From assembly GCA_002449845.1 (NCBI GenBank), contig DJXW01000042.1:21197-29451 (forward strand): a stretch of DNA of 8,255 bases, in the 5' to 3' direction. The notes below the pieces were generated by a model. It had not been told where the DNA came from and searched no databases. It worked only from the letters and a program-made list of their open reading frames with translations. A program made the translations under genes and the position numbers. Below are positions 1 to 6,200 of the stretch, piece by piece. Origin of the DNA: Prevotella sp. UBA6994 (GTDB lineage Bacteria; Bacteroidota; Bacteroidia; Bacteroidales; Bacteroidaceae). How positions within the stretch are numbered: position 1 is the stretch's first letter; each line of letters opens with the position of its first letter.

Positions 1-875
1 GTAAGACCACTCTTTCTACCGATCCAAAACGTCTCTTGATTGGTGACGACGAGCACGGATGGGACGACAATGGTGTGTTCAACTTCGAGGGTGGTTGCTA
101 CGCTAAGGTTATCAACCTTGACAAGGAGAGCGAGCCAGACATCTACAACGCTATCCGTCGCAATGCTTTGTTGGAGAACGTAACCGTAGATGAGAACGGT
201 AAGATTGACTTCGCTGACAAGAGCGTTACCGAGAATACTCGCGTAAGCTATCCTATCAACCACATCGAGAAGATCGTGGCTAAGGTGAACGGTAAGAGCG
301 CAGGTCCAGAGGCACAGAACGTTATCTTCCTCAGTGCAGACGCATTCGGAGTTCTTCCTCCAGTATCTATCCTCGACCCAGAGCAAACCAAGTACTACTT
401 CCTCTCTGGTTTCACCGCTAAGTTGGCTGGTACAGAGCGTGGTATTACTGAGCCTACTCCTACATTCTCTGCTTGCTTCGGACAGGCATTCCTTGAGTTG
501 CACCCAACAAAATACGCTGAGGAACTCGTTAAGCGTATGGAGAAGAGTGGTGCTAAGGCTTACCTCGTAAACACTGGTTGGAACGGTACTGGCAAGCGTA
601 TCTCTATCAAGGATACACGTGGTATCATCGACGCAATCCTCGGCGGTGCTATCCTGAACGCTCCTACAAAGAAGATTCCTTACTTCAACTTCGAAGTTCC
701 TACACAGCTCGACGGTGTAGCATGGGGCATCCTCGATCCTCGCGACACATATCAGAACCGCGCTGAGTGGGATGCAAAGGCAAAGGATTTGGCTGGCCGC
801 TTCATCAAGAACTTCAAGAAGTACGAAGGCAATGAGGCAGGTAAGGCTCTCGTAGCTGCTGGTCCACAGTTGTAA
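1..875 (+). CDS. pckA: Phosphoenolpyruvate carboxykinase (ATP), C-terminal part
   Basis: The gene is open at the left edge; the reading frame runs from base 3 and gives 290 residues of an enzyme usually about 535 long. PckA interconverts oxaloacetate + ATP with phosphoenolpyruvate + CO2 + ADP in the cytosol; in anaerobic Bacteroidales it often runs in the carboxylating direction towards succinate (family knowledge). Visible landmarks are the end of the P-loop (GKTTLS), then the metal and nucleotide site LIGDDEHGW, the FEGGCYAK segment, the RVSYPI substrate region, SADAFGVLPPVS, and the FTAKLAGTERG lid region followed by TPTFSACFG. These are typical of the ATP-dependent, not the GTP-dependent, family. 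The TTG at 36 and the ATG codons further in are internal, not the start. No frameshift is seen, and codon use is GC-richer than in the 263-aa gene downstream. Identification is secure; the promoter and N-terminus are outside the window. Confidence 0.97.
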   Translation, partial: KTTLSTDPKRLLIGDDEHGWDDNGVFNFEGGCYAKVINLDKESEPDIYNAIRRNALLENVTVDENGKIDFADKSVTENTRVSYPINHIEKIVAKVNGKSAGPEAQNVIFLSADAFGVLPPVSILDPEQTKYYFLSGFTAKLAGTERGITEPTPTFSACFGQAFLELHPTKYAEELVKRMEKSGAKAYLVNTGWNGTGKRISIKDTRGIIDAILGGAILNAPTKKIPYFNFEVPTQLDGVAWGILDPRDTYQNRAEWDAKAKDLAGRFIKNFKKYEGNEAGKALVAAGPQL

Positions 876-926
876 TCCCCCCTATCACATATACGTTTTT
901 TTGATTTAAATTAAAAAATTATTGTG

Positions 927-961
927 ACCTGCTTCTCGCAATGTCGAGGAGCAGGTTTTTT
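927..961 (+). terminator. Rho-independent terminator of pckA
   Basis: A 12-bp stem pairs 927-938 (acctgcttctcg) with 945-956 (cgaggagcaggt), with one G-U-type pair and a 6-nt loop, followed by a run of T to 961. It lies about 50 bases after the pckA stop codon in the right orientation. Confidence 0.85.
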
Positions 962-988
962 GTCCTACAAATTCTGAATTTACCCCCT

Positions 989-1046
989 AAAAAACGGGCA
1001 TTTTTTCAAACGAGTTGATACTTGGTGGAAAATATGCCCGTTTTTT
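989..1046. repeat. Long hairpin with 13-bp perfect stem
   Basis: Positions 989-1001 (aaaaaacgggcat) are perfectly complementary to 1034-1046 (atgcccgtttttt). After one T-T mismatch the pairing continues for five more bases (1003-1007 with 1028-1032), leaving a loop of about 20 nt. The A-run on one side and T-run on the other make it terminator-like on both strands, but a strong terminator for pckA already lies 30 bases upstream and no gene faces it from the right. It may be a backup terminator or part of the repeat-rich tract that follows. Confidence 0.65.
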
Positions 1047-1109
1047 GATGTGTTATTAAATGGTTCATTATCAATGGTTTACGGTTTAGTGGCATTTGTT
1101 GACATGATA

Positions 1110-1253
1110 AAAAACCATGTTTTTAGGTCCAAAAAGCCACTTTTCGGGCTTTCAAAACATATAGAGTTAGCACTCGTAACATACATAGTTATGCTCGTAA
1201 CTCATATAGTTACGTTCATAACATGCAATGTTACGATGAAAAACACGGTTTTT
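1110..1253. repeat. Composite hairpin element with three 21-bp repeats
   Basis: Three units start at 1176, 1197 and 1218, exactly 21 bp apart. Each has the form GTAAC-N7-GTTAC, with one end base changed in units 1 and 3. A degenerate unit precedes them at 1154-1170 (AAAAC-N7-GTTAG). The middle unit forms a perfect 7-bp stem (1196-1202 with 1208-1214). The block is flanked by two hairpins with identical stems and different 3-nt loops, AAAAAC-CAT-GTTTTT (1110-1124) and AAAAAC-ACG-GTTTTT (1239-1253), plus another hairpin, AAAGCC/GGCTTT, at 1133-1152. The open frame 1050-1256 that crosses it is low-complexity and is not called as a gene. Function is unknown. Confidence 0.7.
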
Positions 1254-1268
1254 TAGCTGATTTAACCC

Positions 1269-1330
1269 ATTTTCCCGTTCTCCCAATTCTATTTCGCAAG
1301 AATATCCGAACAAAATTTTGTCGGGAAAAT
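1269..1330. repeat. 9-bp inverted repeat enclosing a 12-bp palindrome
   Basis: ATTTTCCCG at 1269-1277 is the exact reverse complement of CGGGAAAAT at 1322-1330. Just inside the right arm is the perfect 12-bp palindrome ACAAAATTTTGT (1310-1321), which can extend through CCG/CGG with one bulged A. The right arm runs into the first unit of the 7-bp array at 1329. The palindrome could bind a dimeric regulator, but no nearby gene would be its obvious target. Confidence 0.5.
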
Positions 1331-1461
1331 TGATAATGAATAATGAATAATTGATAATTCACAATTCACAATGCATAATGCATAATTCACAATTGACAAT
1401 TCATAATTGATAATTTACAATTGACGATTCATAATGAACAATTCATAATTGAAGATTGTCA
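1329..1461. repeat. Degenerate 7-bp tandem array, 19 units
   Basis: The stretch divides into 19 heptamers with no register slip (133 bp). Units vary around ATTSAYA: attgata, atgaata, attcaca, atgcata, attgaca, attcata, atttaca and so on. Identical adjacent pairs (atgaata x2, attcaca x2, atgcata x2) suggest recent unit duplication. It carries no sustained reading frame. A related array lies at 2721-2783. Confidence 0.85.
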
Positions 1462-1487
1462 CTATTTGTTTGTCACAACCAAGGGAA

Positions 1488-1726
1488 ATGCCGTTAGGCA
1501 TTAGATGTTAGTAGCCAGCCATACAGCCGTGCCCATAGGTACGGCAAATGGCTGGGGATGGGGGATGCAGCAAATGGAATGCCCTGCCGTAGATAGGGGA
1601 CACGATGAGCCATATCGCCTACCTATGGCAGGCTTTCCCTCACGCCCCATTCCTTTTCCAGCCATTTCGAAACACCTAACGGCGTTTCTGTATGGCTGGC
1701 TACTGACATCTGATGCCTATCGGCAT
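1488..1726. repeat. 239-bp nested palindromic element with cruciform side hairpins
   Basis: The ends are ATGCC-GTTA-GGCAT (1488-1501) and ATGCC-TATC-GGCAT (1713-1726), each a hairpin in itself. The next 24 nt of the left arm (1502-1525) pair with 1689-1712; 22 are exact, including 16 in a row (AGTAGCCAGCCATACA), and the other two are U-G on the + strand. Then both arms carry a 20-nt side hairpin (1526-1545 and 1669-1688), after which AAATGGCTGG (1546-1555) pairs perfectly with 1658-1667. Further in, ATGGGG (1558-1563) can pair with CCCCAT (1645-1650), and 1583-1597 pairs with 1618-1632 around the top loop. The open frames crossing it on both strands (1505-1861 and 1623-1817) look like by-products of the palindrome. 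No transposase and no clear target-site duplication are seen. It could be a MITE- or REP-like element or a structured RNA. Confidence 0.8.
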
Positions 1727-1805
1727 CTCTCCGTGCAGCAAGGCTATTTAACGACATCAACCACAAGTACAATCCTTCAATCTTCTCAATTTCCAAAGCA
1801 TATCT

Positions 1806-1847
1806 CTCACCCCTCACCCCTTCTTGCTTCTAACTTGCTTCTTTTTT
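1806..1847. repeat. Pyrimidine-rich 7-bp array
   Basis: About six units in register: CTCACCC, CTCACCC, CTTCTTG, CTTCTAA, CTTGCTT, CTTTTTT. It lies just upstream of the promoter of the 263-aa gene. A 15-nt string from it (1821-1835, TTCTTGCTTCTAACT) recurs exactly at 3166-3180. The stretch 1727-1805 between the palindromic element and this array holds nothing I can recognise. Confidence 0.65.
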
Positions 1848-1871
1848 TCTTGAATAATTAATAATGTTTCG

Positions 1872-1903
1872 TTTTTTTTTTACAATAATTTTTTATATCT
1901 TTG
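1872..1903 (+). promoter_or_regulatory. Putative Bacteroidetes-type promoter of the 263-aa gene
   Basis: TATCTTTG at 1896-1903 matches the -7 consensus TAnnTTTG. At the usual 20-nt spacing upstream lies TTTT (1872-1875) within a T-run instead of TTTG, so the -33 box is imperfect. Transcription would start near 1909, giving a leader of about 25 nt. No Shine-Dalgarno sequence precedes the ATG, as is usual in this phylum. Confidence 0.6.
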
Positions 1904-1933
1904 CAAAGTAATAACCAATTTATGGATTAAGCT

Positions 1934-2725
1934 ATGAGACAAAGATTTTTATTGGCAATGCTGATTACTTGCATGGCAATTCAAGCCCAAGAATTAAGCT
2001 ACAAAAAATTTCTCTCCGAAGGGAAATGCTGGTATCAACATGCAGTTTATCATTATGGGAAAGCCTCTGAGTACATAGATATTGAAAAGGATATATATTA
2101 TTCCTACTTGTTAAAAGGAGATACGCTCATCAACGACAAGGATTGCAAGAAGATGTATCTTTGTTCAGAAGACACGACATATCATTGTGCCATGTATGAG
2201 GTTGACAGGAAGGTGATGTACATCCCCAAAGGCGAGCAAGAAGCTAAGGTTTTATACGATTTCCAAGAAAATCCACAGACATTATGGGAGTTCGGGATGG
2301 AGTGGCCTAAATTGTTGTTAGTGACAACGGATACGATTTCTGTAGATGACAATCATTTCAGGCGAATGAAATTCTCTAACGAAGAATTCTATGAAGAGTT
2401 TCCTGAAGATATTGTCAGTAATTGGGTAGAGGGTATCGGTTGTGCCGGGGACATTTTTAAAGATGTTTTACATACCATTAAATTAGCTCACATATCTGAT
2501 GAATGGGAATATACATGGACAGACTTGGATTCCTGCTATGAGGATGGCAAGCGTATCTTCACCAATGAGGATTTTTTCAAGGAGCCAGTGACAAGTAGCA
2601 TAAGAATGTGGAATACTATAGGAAAAGAAGAAAAAGTTATCTACGACTTGCAAGGCAGAAAGGTAACAACACTACAAAAGAATGAGCTATACATCAGGAA
2701 GGGGAAGAAGTTCGTTGTTCATTGA
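1934..2725 (+). CDS. Secreted protein of an unnamed Bacteroidales family
   Basis: The 263-aa product starts with a type I signal peptide (basic MRQR, hydrophobic core to about residue 16, cleavage near AQA/Q). The Cys at 13 follows LIT, a poor lipobox, so a lipoprotein is less likely. The body has features I associate with a widespread, uncharacterised Bacteroidales secreted family: LKGDTLINDKDCKKMYLC (61-78), AMYEVDRKVMYIPKG (86-100), LYDF, NWVEGIG, and SCYEDGKRIF (200-209). The end, IYDLQGRKV followed by LYIRKGKKFVVH, resembles the short C-terminal tails of Prevotella exported proteins, comparable to type IX secretion sorting domains. The ATG at 1922 is followed at once by a stop, so 1934 is the start. 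Codons are more AT-rich than in pckA or pnp, which may indicate transfer. It appears to be transcribed alone. Its stop codon lies inside a 7-bp repeat array. The molecular function is unknown. Confidence 0.85.
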   Translation: MRQRFLLAMLITCMAIQAQELSYKKFLSEGKCWYQHAVYHYGKASEYIDIEKDIYYSYLLKGDTLINDKDCKKMYLCSEDTTYHCAMYEVDRKVMYIPKGEQEAKVLYDFQENPQTLWEFGMEWPKLLLVTTDTISVDDNHFRRMKFSNEEFYEEFPEDIVSNWVEGIGCAGDIFKDVLHTIKLAHISDEWEYTWTDLDSCYEDGKRIFTNEDFFKEPVTSSIRMWNTIGKEEKVIYDLQGRKVTTLQKNELYIRKGKKFVVH

Positions 2726-2783
2726 CCATTGACCATTGAGCATTGACCATTGAGCATTGACCATTGACAATTCACAATGCATA
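2721..2783. repeat. 7-bp tandem array, 9 units, containing a stop codon
   Basis: Nine heptamers in perfect register: attgacc, attgacc, attgagc, attgacc, attgagc, attgacc, attgaca, attcaca, atgcata. The TGA at 2723-2725 that ends the 263-aa gene belongs to the first unit. The last units are of the same type as the array at 1329-1461, and a 19-nt string (acaattcacaatgcataat) is identical at 2767-2785 and 1361-1379. The following 2784-2885 is AT-rich and holds nothing I recognise. Confidence 0.85.
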
Positions 2784-2885
2784 ATCTGGATATTTATAAG
2801 ATAGTGAGAAAATGCAATCATCAATGAGATGGATTGGTCGAAAATTAATTTTACAAAAACAATACTATTATAATAATTATAATAT

Positions 2886-3116
2886 GTGGTACTAACATCT
2901 TTTTTACATAAGATTTTGTTTACGTTTACAGCTGTAGATCGTACGAGTTTAAATCCAGGTGGTTTAGAAGCGCGTATGTTAGCAAATGCTATTGGTGTAG
3001 ATATTTATGTTGCAACGATATTTGGATATGTTTTTTCGTTGTTAAATTTGGTATTTAAACAATTTGTTAAGGATCATTATTTTGACTCAAAATATCCAAC
3101 AAAAAAATGGTATTAA
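2886..3116 (+). CDS. Short AT-rich reading frame, possible remnant of a membrane protein gene
   Basis: Up to 76 codons from a GTG at 2886; an in-frame TAA sits just upstream (2880-2882), and the nearby ATG at 2884 leads to a stop after two codons. I do not recognise the product. It has a hydrophobic N-terminus, a patterned middle (LNPGGLEARMLANAIGVDIY), one likely membrane helix (about residues 41-58) and a charged tail ending KYPTKKWY. This looks like genuine protein sequence, not a shadow frame, because no gene lies opposite. Codon use is strikingly AT-rich (TTA, GGT, GTA, ATT). There is no convincing promoter or ribosome site, so it may be the 3' remnant of a transferred or decayed gene. 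Its TAA directly abuts the hairpin at 3117-3160, as a genuine gene end would. Confidence 0.45.
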   Translation: MVLTSFLHKILFTFTAVDRTSLNPGGLEARMLANAIGVDIYVATIFGYVFSLLNLVFKQFVKDHYFDSKYPTKKWY

Positions 3117-3160
3117 AGATTAGCCTTGACAACTCATTTCTCAATTGTCAAGGCTAATCT
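3117..3160. terminator. Bidirectional hairpin terminator
   Basis: A perfect 16-bp stem pairs 3117-3132 (AGATTAGCCTTGACAA) with 3145-3160, with a 12-nt loop. On the minus strand it lies about 50 bases past the stop of the 1207-aa gene and is followed by TTTAATACC and then a run of seven T, so it most likely terminates that gene. On the plus strand it starts directly after the stop at 3114-3116, but the downstream tract is only T-rich (cttgtttctt). Confidence 0.75.
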
Positions 3161-3192
3161 CTTGTTTCTTGCTTCTAACTCTCTTGCCTCTT
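3161..3192. repeat. Short pyrimidine-rich 7-bp array
   Basis: Units CTTGTTT, CTTGCTT, CTAACTCT (one extra base), CTTGCCT and CTT. It shares an exact 15-nt string with the array at 1806-1847 (3166-3180 equals 1821-1835). It lies in the 3' untranslated region of the minus-strand gene, between its stop codon and the terminator hairpin. Confidence 0.5.
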
Positions 3193-3209
3193 AATAAAAA
3201 ATCAACGCA

Positions 3210-6200
3210 TTATCTGACGATGATTTTCTTGACAAGCGTTCTGCCATCGGAAGTGGTATATTTCACGATGTTCAATCCCTTTGCCAAGCGGTTGATTTGA
3301 CGACCGTCAGCAGCGAAGATAGATTGGCTTACCACGTTGCCTGTAGAAGAACTGTTGATACCCGTGGTGCTCTGGTGAGTACTGTTCTTGCCGAGGTATT
3401 CAAGTCTCCAGTTAGAGAATGGTACCCAGTCGTTGTTCTTGGCAGTCTTGTTGCAAGCACCGATGCGGAGTTTGCCATCCTCAGAAACGTAGCAGTAGAG
3501 CTCGTTGGTGTACCATCCATAGTCGCAACGGTTGGCAAGAGCCAAACGGTTGTTGGGGAAGTAATAAGTAGCGGGCTCGTCAGGATTGGTGATATTGTCT
3601 TCAAACGATGTCCAGCCACCCTCGCTGTCAACACCACTCTTCAGAGTCTCTTGGTCAGCATAGTCTTCGGGGATGAAGATCCATCTGGTGAACGTAGCGG
3701 TGTCGCCATTGGCATAGAACTTAGCGCGTGGGTCGAATGCTACTACGTTTTCTTTCTCTTCTGCCGTCAGGATGTCGAGTTTGCCTTGAGATTCAGCATA
3801 GCCATACTTCCAAGTCTTGGCATCTGTGGCTGTTCCCTCTTGACGATAGAGACCTTGTACGGTGAGGCGGAATGTACCTTCTGGAAGACCGGAGATGTCT
3901 TGGAAGATGTCGAACGATGTGTTCCAACCCTCGGCAAATCCGATGGCAGTACCGATGGCTGTAGCCTCTTGTTCTACGCCCACCTTGTCGGCTAACTCAG
4001 GAGCTTGTGACCAACCTTTCAAGCCTTTCGTGTACGTTGGGTTGACAATCACTGACGTGAAGTCAACGGGAGTATCATCAGAAGCCTCATTGCCTTCTGG
4101 TATTCTTACGAGAGCAATCATGAGGTTAATCTCATTCACCTTTTCAGCCACTTGCTCGTCGGTATATGCGCCATTGTTCATCTCGTTTTCTGTTTCGGTA
4201 TAGAGCATTTGGGCATTTTGCAATGTCTCTGGCTTGGTCTCACTTCCAAAGTCGGTGATGGCAATGTTCAGCTCATTGAGAGCTTCCATCAGTTGCTTGT
4301 AGGTATCGATGCTCTTGTTGGCATTCTCTACGGTCTTGAGGAAGTCGTCATAGTTTCTCAGGATTTCGCTGCCTTCTTGTGCTTGGCGACCGGTGTTGAT
4401 GGCTTCCTGCAATTGTTTTTTCACCTCAGAAGACATCAGTTGTTCCATCAAAGCCTCAGCGTCATTAAGGACATTATCGAAGATAGGCTGTACGGATTCC
4501 AGGTCGTTGCCAAGGAAGGTAAGAGTAAACTCATCCCAAAGCGGCCAAGCCCAACCACCGATGTTGTCACCTTTCACGCCGAGTCTTACAGGCTCGCTGC
4601 CAGCGATGAACTCTACGGCAACGTCCCAATCATGAGAACTGTTGAACATGGCATTAGCGGCGGCACAATTGTCTGGTGAATACATGGTTTCTCCGTTGGT
4701 AGTGGTAATGGTTCCCCATGCTCCGTTGCCCATAGCAGTGGTCTCATCAGCGGTGAAGATACGTTTCATCAAGTTGTTGAAAAGAGAAGACGCCGTTCCT
4801 GCAAAGAGAGAAACGTGCACTTCGTTGTCTCCCACGTTTTCGCCATTGGCGTTCACCCATGCGTTGTATGCGTTTTGTGGGTCGTTGGCGCAACGATAGT
4901 AAGCCCTTGTCTCCAAGCGATAGGCACCCTTTGGCAATTTCACGAGTTGTGAGATGTTGAGCGAGCCAATCTCGGCAGAGCCATGCCATTGTTCTACCAC
5001 GCCCGTATTGCCTGCATTATTGGCAAAGCCATTGTCAGACTTCGTCACCTCCCAACCGATGAAGTCGGAGTTGCCACTGGCATTGACGAATGCGGCATTG
5101 TTGATAAATTCCGTTACGTCAGAATTAGGTTCAAGTTTGTTTTCGCGAGCCGTTCTTGCCGTTTCTTCCAGTTTTGCCAATTGTGCATTTACCTCTTCGG
5201 TAGTCATCGTACATTCGTCGAGCATAGAGATGATGTCTTCCGTCAGGTAATATAAGTCATCGTCGCCTCCATATTCCTTTTCCCAAACGGCGTCTTTGTA
5301 GTAGTCGTTTCTTTCTTGGAGTTTTTGGTAAGCATCAGCGTTTTCCATCAAGGCATTGTATTTTTCCTGGGCCTTGTCGTAAGCAGCCAAAGCCTCCTCT
5401 TTGGTGGTGGCTGCATTTGCCTCGTTGACAGCAGCAATCACGTCATCGTAGTAAGATTGCTTGTAGAGCTTGCCTTCAAGTTCTTGCTCAAGGTTCTCGG
5501 TGAGGGCTTGCGTCATATATTTATACGAGTCGATGCTTGAACCGTAGTAAATCAGTTGGGCATTGTCAACGCCCACCCATGAGTTGTTGAATCCTGTCTG
5601 TACGAAACCCAGTTCCAGTTTGCCGTCTTCGATAATCATCATCGTAGAGTACGACTTGAACGGACCTTGTGTGAGGGCAAACTTCTGGTCGTTGAAGTAA
5701 ACGTATTGGTTGAATTTACTTTCGTTCTCTGAAGCCAGTGTCTGCACGAATGCAGAGAGAGCCACCTTGTAAACACCATTGGGCAATCCGTTCATGGTCT
5801 GGTACATTTTGGTTTCCAGGTTGCCGTTGCGCCAGTTCTCCCAGAAAGGATATGAGAATGCGCCATCGGCAGGGTCGCCAATCCAGAGCACTTCGCTGTC
5901 GTTGCTGGCAGAAGCCTTGTTACCCTTGTTTTGGCAGTTGGACTCTAAAGACCAACCCTTTTCAGAGCCAGCCCCCTCGTCGAAGGTTGGGTTGATGAGG
6001 TAAGAACCAGCCAGGTTGGTAGGATTGCTTGGCGAAGCGGCATTGCTGATGCTTTCCTTCAAGGTGGCAATGGCTTGGTTGATGTCTTCCACCGTGGCGG
6101 CAGGATTGTCGAAAACGCTCTTGGCTGCTGTCAGGTCAATGCCCTTGCTTTCCGCATCGTCGGCAATGGATTTCAGGTCAGCCCTTGCCACAAACAAAGC

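Noticed and set aside
1176..1238. Possible CRISPR array
   Set aside because: The units are 21 bp, adjacent and imperfect, with no unique spacers of regular length and no cas genes in the window.
1050..1256. Possible 68-aa protein across the hairpin composite
   Set aside because: The frame exists because the 21-bp repeat is a multiple of three; the translation simply follows the repeats (TYIVMLVTHIVTFITCNVT).
1488..1726. Retron or other reverse-transcriptase-associated non-coding RNA
   Set aside because: The folded structure is suggestive, but no reverse transcriptase or effector gene lies nearby; the next gene encodes a secreted protein.
1479..1735. Target-site duplication around the palindromic element
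   Set aside because: The flanks (ccaagggaa and ctctccgtg) are not direct repeats; at best they weakly extend the inverted repeat, so a classic DDE-type insertion is not supported.
1505..1861. Possible 118-aa protein on the plus strand
   Set aside because: It runs through the palindromic element and the heptamer array, has no protein-like composition, and an overlapping open frame also exists on the other strand (1623-1817), as expected from a palindrome.
876..1933. tRNA, rRNA or riboswitch in the long gene-free stretch
   Set aside because: I saw no cloverleaf, CCA end or conserved ribosomal tract, and the hairpins do not match a riboswitch I know.
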